Source: Mariprofundus sp. (lineage in GTDB: Bacteria; Pseudomonadota; Zetaproteobacteria; Mariprofundales; Mariprofundaceae). Taken from it: a DNA stretch of 28,746 nucleotides. Location: the NCBI GenBank assembly GCA_015485035.1, contig WFUI01000102.1:1-28746 (forward strand), written 5' to 3'. Each line of letters opens with the position of its first letter. Position 1 is the stretch's first letter. The position numbers and the translations under genes were made by a program. The notes under the pieces are model-generated. The model did not search any database. It was not told the origin of the DNA and saw only the letters and a list, made by a program, of their open reading frames with translations. Positions 9,626 to 17,818 of the stretch are shown one piece after another.

Positions 9626-10857
9626 TGGCCAAACATGATCAGGTACTGGTAGGGCTCGATATTGGCACAAGCAAAATTGCCTGCGTTGTAGCCGAGGCTG
9701 GCCCGGATGGCAAAGTGGATGTGATCGGCATTGGCACACACCCTTCGCGCGGTTTACGCAAGGGCGTGGTGGTCAATATCGAGAGCACGGTGGAATCGAT
9801 CCGGCTGGCTGTGGAAGAGGCGGAACTGATGGCGGGCGTGGATATTCAGTCCGTCTTTACCGGTATCGCCGGTTCTCATATCCGTGGTTATAACAGCCAT
9901 GGTGTGGTGGCCACCAAGAACAATGAAGTCACCCGCGAAGATGTAGACAGAGTCATTGATGCGGCAAGGGCGATGAATATACCTGCTGATCAAAAGGTGC
10001 TGCATATTCTGCCGCAGGAATACATCATTGATAACCAGGATGGTATTCGCGAACCGATCGGTATGTCCGGTGTGCGGCTGGAAGCGAAAGTGCATGTGGT
10101 GACTGGAGCCGTGTCGTCAGCCCAGAATATTGTCAAATGCTGCAATCGCTGCGATCTCGATGTTACCGATATGGTACTGGAGCAGGTTGCATCCAGTGAG
10201 GCGGTATTGATGCAGGATGAAAAGGATATCGGTGTTGTACTGATTGATATCGGTGGTGGCACTACAGATATGGCGATCTTCCTGAACGGTTCGATCCGTC
10301 ATACGCACGTGATTCCAATCGGCGGCGATCATCTGACCAATGACCTGGTGATTGGGTTGCGCACATCGGCACGCGAAGCCGACCAGCTGAAAAGAAAATA
10401 TGGTGCTTGCATGACCAGTCTGGTGCCGCCTGAAGATCAGATTGAAATTCCCAGTGTTGGCGGGCGGGCACCGCGTCCGATGCCACGGCAGGTTATGGCA
10501 CAGATTCTCGAACCCCGGGTCGAGGAGTTGTTTGAGATGATTAAGGATGAATTGCAACGCTCTGGTTATCAGGAGCTGGCTGCTGCCGGCATGGTATTGA
10601 CCGGTGGTTCTTCATTACTGGATGGTATGGTTGAGCTGGCCGAGGAAATATTCGACATGCCGGTACGTCTGGGTCGACCACAGGGGGTTGGCGGACTTGC
10701 CGATGTCGTATCCAGTCCTATGTATGCGACCGGTGTCGGCTTGATCCTGTATGGCCAGCGCTATCGGCAACGTTCACCACATATCAAATCAACAGATCAT
10801 AATATGTTTTCACGCGTATGGAAGCGCATGCGAAGCTGGTTCGGGGATACAGGGTAA
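9625..10857 (+). CDS. ftsA: FtsA, actin-like membrane anchor of the Z ring
   Basis: FtsA is an actin-fold ATPase that tethers FtsZ to the inner membrane and recruits later divisome proteins. The 410-residue protein shows the phosphate-1 motif VGLDIGTSKIACVV, the 1C/SHS2 region with SVFTGIAGSHIRGYNSHG, phosphate-2 VLIDIGGGTTDMAIF and the adenosine motif MVLTGGSSLLDG. The C-terminus MFSRVWKRMRSWFGDTG is a typical amphipathic membrane-targeting helix. The start is ATG 9625, preceded by GGAGGGG. An open frame from 9556 lies inside ftsQ and is rejected. Confidence 0.97.
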   Translation: MAKHDQVLVGLDIGTSKIACVVAEAGPDGKVDVIGIGTHPSRGLRKGVVVNIESTVESIRLAVEEAELMAGVDIQSVFTGIAGSHIRGYNSHGVVATKNNEVTREDVDRVIDAARAMNIPADQKVLHILPQEYIIDNQDGIREPIGMSGVRLEAKVHVVTGAVSSAQNIVKCCNRCDLDVTDMVLEQVASSEAVLMQDEKDIGVVLIDIGGGTTDMAIFLNGSIRHTHVIPIGGDHLTNDLVIGLRTSAREADQLKRKYGACMTSLVPPEDQIEIPSVGGRAPRPMPRQVMAQILEPRVEELFEMIKDELQRSGYQELAAAGMVLTGGSSLLDGMVELAEEIFDMPVRLGRPQGVGGLADVVSSPMYATGVGLILYGQRYRQRSPHIKSTDHNMFSRVWKRMRSWFGDTG

Positions 10858-10941
10858 CAATAACACAGGCAGGACAATCACTACACACAGGGCACACAAC
10901 ACACACATACAACAACACACAAGGGAAACAAGGAGGATAAC
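10858..10941 (+). other. CA-rich leader between ftsA and ftsZ
   Basis: These 84 bases are almost free of T and built from ACAC and CACA runs (for example GGGCACACAACACACACAT), ending in AAGGAGG eight bases before the ftsZ ATG. The composition predicts an unstructured mRNA. I see no hairpin and no convincing -10 box. I infer a translation-enhancing leader that lifts FtsZ output above the upstream operon genes. Confidence 0.6.
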
Positions 10942-12129
10942 ATGGCAACTTTATTTACATTTGAAGACACATCAGCACAGGCGGCTCGGATCAAGGTCAT
11001 TGGCGTTGGCGGCGGCGGCGGTAATGCACTGAATAATATGATCAGTCAGAAATTGCGCGGGGTTGAGTTCATTGTCGCCAATACCGATGCACAGGCAATT
11101 GAACGTAACCATGCCGATAGCAAATTGCAGCTGGGTGCAGATATTACACGCGGACTCGGTGCCGGAGCTAATCCGCAGATTGGCCGTGAGGCGGCTGAGG
11201 CTGAAAAGGATCGGCTGAGCGAATTTATGCAGAACACCGATATGGTTTTCATTACTGCCGGCATGGGTGGTGGAACGGGTACGGGAGCAGCGCCGGTGAT
11301 TGCTGAAGTGGCAAGGGATATGGGCGTTTTGACGGTGGCCGTGGTCACCAAACCATTCGGTTTTGAAGGCAAGCGCCGTATGCGTCAGGCTGATGCCGGG
11401 ATTGCCGAATTACGCAAATATGTCGACACGCTGATTACCATTCCGAACCAGAAATTGATCGGTGCCGTAGGCAAGAATACCAGCATGCTGGAAGCTTTTC
11501 GCAAGGCGGACGATGTCTTGCTGCAGGCGGTGCGTGGTATTGCGGAGCTGATTACACACACCGGTTATATGAATGTGGATTTTGCTGATGTGAAAGCGGT
11601 GATGAGCGAAACTCGCGGTGTGGCCATGATGGGGTCCGGTTTCGCCTCCGGCGACAGCCGCGCTATTGAAGCAGCGGAGCGAGCCATTTCTTCACCGCTG
11701 CTTGAAGATATTGATATTCACGGCGCACAGGGAATCCTGGTCAATGTAACCGGTAATGAGGATATGACACTGGCCGAATATGATGAGGCTGTCTCGATTA
11801 TCCATAATATGGCAGATGAGGACGCCAATATTATCTGCGGTATGGTTTATGATCAGGATGCTGATGACAGTATCCGGGTCACAGTTGTCGCTACCGGCCT
11901 TTCCGGAGAGGCTGCATTGAGCCTTGCCAGTGTCGATCGGGAGCCTGTTTCCACCCCCCGCATGCCAACCTTGAAGCCGGTTGTTGCTGCAGAGGTGCAG
12001 AACTTTCAGACCAAGCAACCTTCAATGCGCACGGGCCAGCAGCAAATGCAGCCGCAGGCATTTGATCAGCCCGGGTTTAATGATGATGAATATGCTGTGC
12101 CAACCTTTCTGCGCAGGCAGGCGGATTAA
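10942..12129 (+). CDS. ftsZ: FtsZ, tubulin-like cell division GTPase
   Basis: FtsZ polymerises into the Z ring at midcell. The 395-residue protein has the N-terminal IKVIGVGGGGGNALNNM, the tubulin signature GGGTGTGAAPV starting at 109, and the T7-loop region NVDFADVKAVM that completes the GTPase site of the neighbouring subunit. A variable linker from about residue 320 is rich in Gln, Met and Pro. The C-terminal peptide EYAVPTFLRRQAD is the conserved FtsA/ZipA-binding tail. The start is fixed by a strong AAGGAGG eight bases upstream. Unlike the upstream genes it does not overlap its neighbour, so it is probably translated independently. Confidence 0.98.
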   Translation: MATLFTFEDTSAQAARIKVIGVGGGGGNALNNMISQKLRGVEFIVANTDAQAIERNHADSKLQLGADITRGLGAGANPQIGREAAEAEKDRLSEFMQNTDMVFITAGMGGGTGTGAAPVIAEVARDMGVLTVAVVTKPFGFEGKRRMRQADAGIAELRKYVDTLITIPNQKLIGAVGKNTSMLEAFRKADDVLLQAVRGIAELITHTGYMNVDFADVKAVMSETRGVAMMGSGFASGDSRAIEAAERAISSPLLEDIDIHGAQGILVNVTGNEDMTLAEYDEAVSIIHNMADEDANIICGMVYDQDADDSIRVTVVATGLSGEAALSLASVDREPVSTPRMPTLKPVVAAEVQNFQTKQPSMRTGQQQMQPQAFDQPGFNDDEYAVPTFLRRQAD

Positions 12130-12456
12130 GGAGCCTCTGAATCAGTGCAGGATGCACTGTTTCAGAGTAACCTCATCTGTGGGTTGCGCGGATATTCTGG
12201 ATTTCCTGGCGCATTCTTGAGGAAAAGGCAAAAGCATGGCGGCAAGTATTTGATATATGTATGCCCTTGAAAAGATATGACGTTTTGTTTTTATGGTCTT
12301 TTGTGGCAGTCTTGCGCGCTGTTTACAGTGAGGCCGGAATAAATCCCGTTGCAGGCTTGCATGAATCACGGAGCAGGTAATGGGTTTGCAACGCCGGCTG
12401 CTTTGAAACCAGAGCGTCAGTTATTTGCTTTGCCAGCCATTGGAAGGAGGCATTCA
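12130..12456 (+). other. ftsZ-lpxC intergenic region
   Basis: These 327 bases hold no gene I can support. They contain the hairpin at 12136-12166, then AT-rich sequence around 12240-12300 with -10-like words (GATATG, TTTATG) but no clean -35/-10 pair. An ATG at 12349 is in frame with lpxC and would add 36 residues, but it lacks a ribosome binding site and family support. A separate lpxC promoter here is likely, but I cannot place it. Confidence 0.6.
12136..12166 (+). terminator. 14-bp hairpin directly behind ftsZ (attenuator, Rho-type end or RNA-stability element)
   Basis: Left arm 12136-12149 (TCTGAATCAGTGCA) pairs with right arm 12153-12166 (TGCACTGTTTCAGA) at 13 of 14 positions, with a three-base loop. 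It begins six bases after the ftsZ stop. No T-run follows, so it is not a textbook intrinsic terminator; it may protect the ftsZ 3' end or lower read-through into lpxC. Confidence 0.55.
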
Positions 12457-13356
12457 ATGATAGCACAGAGGACACTGGATCATTCGATTCGCTGTAGCGG
12501 TATCGGATTACATTCAGGCCGTAAAATCGAACTTATTCTGCATCCAGCGGATGAAAATAGCGGCATCACCTTTTTCCGTTCTGATCTGGGTGTCGGGTTT
12601 CCAGCCAGAGCTGAATATGTTACGGATACCCGATTGTGCACCACGATCGGAAAGGGTGACGCACATATTTCAACTGTTGAACATTTGCTTTCAGCACTTG
12701 CAGGCCTCGGTGTCGATAATGCCAACATTGAAGTTAGCGGTGCTGAGGTACCCATTATGGACGGCTCCTCTGCACCATTCGTATTCCTGATTCAGTGTGC
12801 CGGCATTCGTGAGCAGTCTGTGGCTAAAAAAGTGTTGCGCATTCTTAAGCGTGTGGAAGTGAAAGAGGGCCATAAACGCTGTGCCCTGTACCCAGCTGCC
12901 GGATTCAGGATTTCCTATTTGCTGGATTATGATCATCCGTTGCTGCGTCAACGCAAGGTCTCGGTGGATTTTTCCAGACAGGCATACACGCGTGAAATTT
13001 CACGCGCCCGTACATTCGGTTTTTTGCATGAAGTCGAAGCCTTGCAGAAAGCTGGTCTGGCATTAGGCGGCTCTCTGGAAAATGCCATTGTGCTCGATTC
13101 ACATCGTGTGGTGAATGAAGGCGGACTCCGTTATGAGGATGAATGTGTGCGCCACAAGATTCTCGATACGCTGGGAGATCTGTCGCTTTCTGGTTATCCG
13201 ATTGTCGGTGCATTTGAAGGTGAACTGACCGGCCATGATATGAACCACAAACTTGTCACGACATTACTGGCCGATCCAAGCAGTTATCGTATTGAAGAGT
13301 TGCAGGCTGAAGAATCTACGGCTTCTGAAGGTGTTGGACAGCCACAAACTGCATAA
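12457..13356 (+). CDS. lpxC: LpxC, UDP-3-O-acyl-GlcNAc deacetylase
   Basis: LpxC is the zinc enzyme that performs the committed step of lipid A synthesis in the cytoplasm. The 299-residue protein starts IAQRTLDHSIRCSGIGLHSG, as in the family. Zinc ligands are visible as His76 (TVEHLLSA), His233 and Asp237 (VRHKILDTLGD), and the general acid region is GHDMNHKL near 259-266. ATG 12457 is chosen because AAGGAGG lies six bases upstream and the N-terminus matches the family. Position after ftsZ is shared with gammaproteobacteria. An intrinsic terminator follows, so this ends the dcw block. Confidence 0.96.
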   Translation: MIAQRTLDHSIRCSGIGLHSGRKIELILHPADENSGITFFRSDLGVGFPARAEYVTDTRLCTTIGKGDAHISTVEHLLSALAGLGVDNANIEVSGAEVPIMDGSSAPFVFLIQCAGIREQSVAKKVLRILKRVEVKEGHKRCALYPAAGFRISYLLDYDHPLLRQRKVSVDFSRQAYTREISRARTFGFLHEVEALQKAGLALGGSLENAIVLDSHRVVNEGGLRYEDECVRHKILDTLGDLSLSGYPIVGAFEGELTGHDMNHKLVTTLLADPSSYRIEELQAEESTASEGVGQPQTA

Positions 13357-13391
13357 CCTTTCCCTCTTTTATACTTCTACCTTGTGTATTC

Positions 13392-13422
13392 CAGGCCGGC
13401 GTCATTGCTGGCCTGTTTTTTT
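13392..13422 (+). terminator. Intrinsic terminator after lpxC
   Basis: CAGGCCGGC (13392-13400) pairs with GCTGGCCTG (13407-13415) through a six-base loop, with one G-U wobble. Seven T residues follow at 13416-13422. It lies 35 bases behind the lpxC stop. Confidence 0.88.
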
Positions 13423-13492
13423 GTGAAACCAGTGCAGCAGAGTTGCTGAAAGTTGATGACCGAAGTTGTTCGTAAAGGCAGAATAACTCGTT

Positions 13493-16354
13493 ATGATGGC
13501 TGAATCAGATACACTGCAGAATACCGAACGCAGTGTGACAAGACCCCGGTTACGTGTTGTCACGATCATTGCGGCTGCTTTGCTCGCGGTGATGGTGCTG
13601 ATATTTTCACTGCTTCCCTATGCTGTTGAGCAGGGTGGGCTTATATGGCTGAAACAACACGGTGTCAAAGATGCCCGGATTGACAATGTCGATCTGAATC
13701 TGTTCAGCGGGGCAGTGGCTCTGGAAGGGCTGAAGTCAGGTGACGGGCTGAATATCAAACAATTAAAGTTCAAATTCGACTGGCAGCCATTGTGGCATCA
13801 TGTTGTACATATTCGTTTTCTTGAACTGAGTGAATCCAATCTGAAATTATTGAAAGAGAATGGGCTGTGGCGTGTCGAGGGAATTCTGTCTGAGGCAGGA
13901 GGGTTGCCCGACTCTGAAGTGGCTCGATCCGGCATGGATGAGCAGTCAGGCACAAATGAAGCCAGCGATCGCTGGTTATTCGTGGTTGATGATCTTGTAT
14001 TGAATGCTGTGGATGTCGCTGTGAAGAGTGATTTGTTCGAATTGTCATTACCGGTAAAATCATTGCGTTTCTCACTCTCAGGACTAAAACAGCAGGAACA
14101 AATGGTTGTTAACAGTTTCGAACTGGGCAATACGGTATTTTCAGGTTTTGGCTACAGTATTCAAACGAAAGGTGCGAAGCTGACCGGTAAATTTACCTTT
14201 TCAGCATGGGCAGAAGATGTCGTGGCATCCATCAAGAGCGATCAGATATCGGTTGGTTTGCAGGGACTCACAATGAACGGCAATAAAGACAGGTTATCTG
14301 TTAATGCTGGGGACGTGGCACTGGATGGTATTGCAATCCGGGGACGTGATCACATCAGTATTGAGTCAGTGAGTCTGGATAAAATTCATATCAGACAAGC
14401 GTTAAAGGAGCAGGGCACATTGATGCTGGCCAGTCTGGGGCTATCCGGTATCGATATCAGTCTGGATGATAAAGCCGTGTTATCGAAACTTGCGATGAAA
14501 AAAATCAATCTGAAACGGTTGCAGGCGCATGATTTTGGTGAGATGGATCAGTCTTTGAGTCTGGCCGCTGTTCAGGTGCAGGCTTTTGCCATGCCGTCTA
14601 CAGGACATTTTCAGATCCGGACACTGGATATGAATAGCGTTGATATTAATCATGCCTTCAATAATCAGGGTATGCTGCAGATGAAACAGTTATCCGCCGA
14701 AGGAATTAATGCCGATTTGAAGGGCCCTGTTACCATAGCCAGTATAGGGTTGAAACAGTTAAAGAGTGATAATCCGGGTGGCCGGCATCAGACCATAGAG
14801 ATTGCAGATGCAGCTCTGAGCGGTATGTCAATCACCCCAGGGAAAAGCCTCAACATTGTTGATGTGCTGCTGCAAAAAGCAGATATGTCCGGACCGGCTA
14901 TGGGTCAGTCCGGCAGCAGGCAAGCGATGGGAGGCTTTGAACATGCCCGGCTGAAAGGGTTGGCCATGCATGCCGGTAAACCGGTTACATTCGATATGCT
15001 TAAAATTGACGCTATTCAATTGCCATCACATGGCAAAGGTTCCCTGGGTTCAGTTGCTTCGCTACAGGCTGATGATGCTGTATTTGATCCGTCGGGGATG
15101 TACCGCTTCAGACAATTGAAGGTTGATCGTATGCAAGTGTATTTGATCCGGCAGAAGAATGGACATTTGCTGTTGCCAAAGTTGTCAAACGAAGCACAAA
15201 ACAATGGCGGAACGATATCAACAACGGTTCAGAAACAGGCCGGAAAACAGAGGGGAAACAGGAAGCGACAGGTTGTGATTATTGATCATGCCGAAGTGGG
15301 CGCCGGCAGCTGGATTGATTTCAGGGATGAGTCTGTGCTGCCTGCATTCAAAACCACATTGAAGATAAAACGATTTAACCTGACTCCGCTCGACAGCTCC
15401 GGTAAACGACCGGGGAAACTCGTGTTGCGGGCGCAAATCGGAAAGGCGGGCATACTGATCGCACAGGGAAGTATAAATCCGGTTGCAGGAAGTCGCTTCA
15501 GTACCGATATGCATGTTGTGTTGAAGGATGGGAATTTGTCCCGCTTGTCCGGATATGTCGAAGCTGAATTCGGACGGTCGGTTAAAACAGGGCAATTCAA
15601 TCTGGACAGCGACATCCGTATAAATCATAACAGAATTGATGCAAAAAATAAGATGCTGATTCGCAAGCTGGAACTGGGAGATTCGAAACAAGCGGGCAAA
15701 GGCGGAAAGAAGGTCAGCCTGGCTGGTGGCATGTCTATCGATATGGCATTGGATATGCTGCGCAATAACGATGGGGATATTGAATTGAACGTACCGGTCA
15801 GTGGTCCACTTGATGATCCGAATATCAACCTTGGCAATATTATTAATAAAGCACTGCTTACTTCCCTGAGTACAGGAGCAATGACTTACGCCGCGCTGAT
15901 TCTGCAACCCTATGGCAGCATTATTCTGGCGGCTGATCTCGCCAGAGGCTTCATCAAGGATGCAGTCAAACCGAAATTGACACCGATCGGCTTTGAAGAG
16001 CGTGCAGTGAACCTGTCACCCCGAATGACGGAGTATATTGTCAAAATTGCAACCCTGATGGAAAAGAAGAACCTGCGTTTGCAGGTGTGCGGCTTTGCTA
16101 CGCGTATTGAAGGGGAGGTAGTGATGCAGCCTGTTTCTTCCGATCAACCGGGTCAGGCCAATGCGAGGGCATTTGTGGGGCAGCCAGCGCTTGAAGATAC
16201 ACAATTGCTGGAGCTGGCGCAGAAACGTTCCGATGCGGTGATGGCCGCATTACGTGAGCATAAAATTGCCGCCAGGCGATTATTTAATTGTCGTCCGCAG
16301 ATAGACGAATCGAATAAGGAAGCGCAGCCGAGAGTTGAGTTATTGCTGGATTAA
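13493..16354 (+). CDS. Large AsmA-like / DUF748 envelope protein
   Basis: A 953-residue protein with one N-terminal membrane segment at about 21-43 (VVTIIAAALLAVMVLIFSLL) and a long periplasmic part rich in short beta-strand repeats built around phrases such as ALEGLKSGDGLNIKQLKFKF. The C-terminal region (DAVKPKLTPIGFEERAVNLS, then a domain with RLQVCGFATRIEGE) matches my memory of DUF748 proteins of the AsmA/TamB-like superfamily, which are thought to bridge the envelope for lipid transport. Two ATGs (13493, 13496) are possible starts and neither has a strong ribosome binding site. It sits behind the lpxC terminator, so it is probably a separate unit. Function is inferred only from architecture and from the neighbouring outer-membrane gene. 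Confidence 0.7.
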   Translation: MMAESDTLQNTERSVTRPRLRVVTIIAAALLAVMVLIFSLLPYAVEQGGLIWLKQHGVKDARIDNVDLNLFSGAVALEGLKSGDGLNIKQLKFKFDWQPLWHHVVHIRFLELSESNLKLLKENGLWRVEGILSEAGGLPDSEVARSGMDEQSGTNEASDRWLFVVDDLVLNAVDVAVKSDLFELSLPVKSLRFSLSGLKQQEQMVVNSFELGNTVFSGFGYSIQTKGAKLTGKFTFSAWAEDVVASIKSDQISVGLQGLTMNGNKDRLSVNAGDVALDGIAIRGRDHISIESVSLDKIHIRQALKEQGTLMLASLGLSGIDISLDDKAVLSKLAMKKINLKRLQAHDFGEMDQSLSLAAVQVQAFAMPSTGHFQIRTLDMNSVDINHAFNNQGMLQMKQLSAEGINADLKGPVTIASIGLKQLKSDNPGGRHQTIEIADAALSGMSITPGKSLNIVDVLLQKADMSGPAMGQSGSRQAMGGFEHARLKGLAMHAGKPVTFDMLKIDAIQLPSHGKGSLGSVASLQADDAVFDPSGMYRFRQLKVDRMQVYLIRQKNGHLLLPKLSNEAQNNGGTISTTVQKQAGKQRGNRKRQVVIIDHAEVGAGSWIDFRDESVLPAFKTTLKIKRFNLTPLDSSGKRPGKLVLRAQIGKAGILIAQGSINPVAGSRFSTDMHVVLKDGNLSRLSGYVEAEFGRSVKTGQFNLDSDIRINHNRIDAKNKMLIRKLELGDSKQAGKGGKKVSLAGGMSIDMALDMLRNNDGDIELNVPVSGPLDDPNINLGNIINKALLTSLSTGAMTYAALILQPYGSIILAADLARGFIKDAVKPKLTPIGFEERAVNLSPRMTEYIVKIATLMEKKNLRLQVCGFATRIEGEVVMQPVSSDQPGQANARAFVGQPALEDTQLLELAQKRSDAVMAALREHKIAARRLFNCRPQIDESNKEAQPRVELLLD

Positions 16355-16401
16355 TTAGGGTCTGCTAACACTAATTAGGGCTTGTATCCAAATCGGTTTT
16401 T

Positions 16402-16420
16402 CCGCCAGGATGGCGGCTTT
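16402..16420 (+). terminator. Possible weak terminator behind the DUF748 gene
   Basis: CCGCCA and TGGCGG form a perfect six-base stem with a GGA loop, followed only by CTTT. On the minus strand the same stem is followed by five A residues, so it would not end ffs transcripts in the classical way. Confidence 0.35.
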
Positions 16421-16502
16421 AGTGAGGTATGTGAATACCACGTTTTTCTCATGCCGTTAAAAGTCGAGGGCAGGAGCCCGAGCCCGGAGCCATATCCAAT
16501 AA

Positions 16503-16618
16503 GTGCGCCACCCGGGCCGGACAGATCCGCAACGCGCTTTATCCTGCTGCCGCTGCTTCCTTCCGGACCTGACGGGGTTCACAGGGGTCCACCGTGCGGG
16601 GCCCGACCCGGGCGACAC
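16503..16618 (-). ncRNA. ffs: Signal recognition particle RNA (4.5S)
   Basis: The minus strand contains GTCAGGTCCGGAAGGAAGCA, the nearly invariant SRP domain IV tip that binds Ffh. The flanks are complementary: GTGTCGCCCGGG at the 5' end and CCCGGGTGGCGCAC at the 3' end close a long rod, giving about 116 nt, close to the E. coli 114 nt. The RNA works with Ffh and FtsY to target membrane proteins co-translationally. The exact ends are set by the complementarity and may be a few bases off. Confidence 0.88.
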
Positions 16619-16657
16619 CTGGGTTCCACCGGAGTGGAAACTGGTATCATGATCCAA

Positions 16658-16685
16658 GATATATTCTCGGTGACCATTCAAACAA
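16658..16685 (-). promoter_or_regulatory. Candidate ffs promoter
   Basis: On the minus strand TTGTTT (16680-16685) and TATATC (16658-16663) are spaced by 16 bases. Transcription would start about 30 bases before mature ffs, compatible with a 5' leader trimmed by RNase P as in E. coli 4.5S. Both boxes are imperfect. Confidence 0.3.
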
Positions 16686-16699
16686 TAAATTCGAGAGAG

Positions 16700-16860
16700 G
16701 GTTGAACCTGGAGGGATTAGTCGGGCATTCATGCCTTCCACCCTCCCGGCCGTCGCTAAAGCGACGTTCGGATTTGCTGTCCTGAAAATCCGTCGAACCC
16801 TGCGAGGGTTCTTCACACCCTTTCCCGATATTTTAACTGGACGGCTTTTGCCATCCGTTT
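16700..16860 (-). ncRNA. Hairpin-rich spacer between tRNA-Ser and ffs (possible structured RNA)
   Basis: Several inverted repeats lie in tandem: GGAGGG/CCCTCC (16710-16746) enclosing GGCAT/ATGCC (16724-16735), CGTCGC/GCGACG (16751-16766, TAAA loop), CGGATTT/AAATCCG (16769-16792), AACCCT/AGGGTT (16796-16810) and GGACGGC/GCCATCC (near 16839-16856), which pairs fully only on the minus strand through a G-U wobble. Strand and identity are inferred; processing sites of a tRNA-ffs transcript would be a simpler explanation. Confidence 0.4.
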
Positions 16861-16866
16861 AAAAAC

Positions 16867-16956
16867 TGGCGGAGAGAGAGGGATTCGAACCCTCGGTACC
16901 CGTTAAGATACACACGCTTTCCAGGCGTGCTCCTTCAACCACTCAGACATCTCTCC
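16867..16956 (-). tRNA. tRNA-Ser (anticodon GGA)
   Basis: The minus strand starts GGAGAGATGTCTGAGTGG and ends with the matching TCTCTCC, a G discriminator and an encoded CCA. The anticodon loop reads CTGGAAA, anticodon GGA, and a long variable arm (class II) is present, as required for serine tRNA. Total length is 90 nt including CCA. The T-arm GGGTTCGAATCCC is intact. Confidence 0.96.
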
Positions 16957-17028
16957 ATACCCATTTTCAGGGCGGCGCATAGTACGGGGACTATGCTTTC
17001 ATCGCAAGAGCGGCAAACAAAACGCTGG

Positions 17029-17700
17029 TCAATTCGTTAATATGGCATTGATCCATGCGCCGATATGGCGGATTTCTTCAGGGCAAACGTTATGTTCCAT
17101 CGGGTAACTGTGCCATTGGATTGAAAAACCGAGTGCCTCCAGTTTGCGGCGCGAATTATCACCCAGTTCGTATGGTACAACCGGATCATGGATGCCGTGC
17201 GCCATAAACAGCGGTGTGGTTTTTGCTGTTGTCGTGAACTGGTCTGTTTGCCCGGGTAACAACAGATAGCCGGAAAGTGCCATAATGCCGGCAAGTTTAT
17301 CTGTTTGCCTGAGTCCGACATGCAGTGCCATAGCAGCACCCTGTGAAAAACCGGCCAGAATGATGCGGCAGGGAGGGATGCCGTGCATTTCTTCCTGATC
17401 AATCAGCATTTGGATGTCTCTGGCTGAATTCAGAACCCCCTGGTGATCATGTTCAATGCCTAGGTCTGTCTGTTTGATATCGTACCAGGCCGGCATGATA
17501 TACCCGCCATTGAGCGTAACCGGGATGGATGGCGCATGCGGAAAAATGAAACGAACAGCCAGATCATCGGGCAGACCTAGTTGGGGAACTATCGGTTCGA
17601 AATCATGACCATCAGCTCCTAGTCCATGTAGCCAGATCACGGCGCTGTCAGGGTTTTTGCCGGTTTCAACAGTCAGGTGTGGAAGTGTATGCAGACTCAT
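17029..17700 (-). CDS. Phospholipase/carboxylesterase family alpha/beta hydrolase
   Basis: A 223-residue alpha/beta hydrolase with the oxyanion region WLHGLGADGHDF near 23-34, nucleophile elbow AGFSQGA (Ser119), the acid in GIHDPVVP (Asp172) and the catalytic His in PMEHNVC (His203). This set and the size match the carboxylesterase 2 (acyl-protein thioesterase-like) family, cytosolic enzymes that act on short acyl esters; the natural substrate is unknown. I chose ATG at 17700 because MSLHTLPHL fits the family start; a TTG six codons upstream is possible. There is no clear ribosome binding site. It is co-directional with the DUF547 gene but about 118 bases away. Confidence 0.88.
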   Translation of the reverse strand: MSLHTLPHLTVETGKNPDSAVIWLHGLGADGHDFEPIVPQLGLPDDLAVRFIFPHAPSIPVTLNGGYIMPAWYDIKQTDLGIEHDHQGVLNSARDIQMLIDQEEMHGIPPCRIILAGFSQGAAMALHVGLRQTDKLAGIMALSGYLLLPGQTDQFTTTAKTTPLFMAHGIHDPVVPYELGDNSRRKLEALGFSIQWHSYPMEHNVCPEEIRHIGAWINAILTN

Positions 17701-17818
17701 GGGCCAATCATGCCGCAATAATTGCTGTGTGTCTCAATGTAAGCTGAACGGACTGGCACTCTTGCCAAGCACCTGTTTCCTTAAGGCAAATGGCTCTGAG
17801 CGGAACCGGTATTCAGAT

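Noticed and set aside
12349..12456. 36-codon N-terminal extension of lpxC
   Set aside because: The family starts at the ATG at 12457, which has AAGGAGG; the extension has neither homology nor a ribosome binding site.
15218..15907. 229-codon minus-strand frame inside the DUF748 gene
   Set aside because: Shadow frame of the real gene, without start signals or recognisable domains.
16382..16705. 107-codon frame across the SRP RNA region
   Set aside because: It is a translation of the antisense strand of ffs with Pro/Arg/Gly-rich composition typical of structured RNA.
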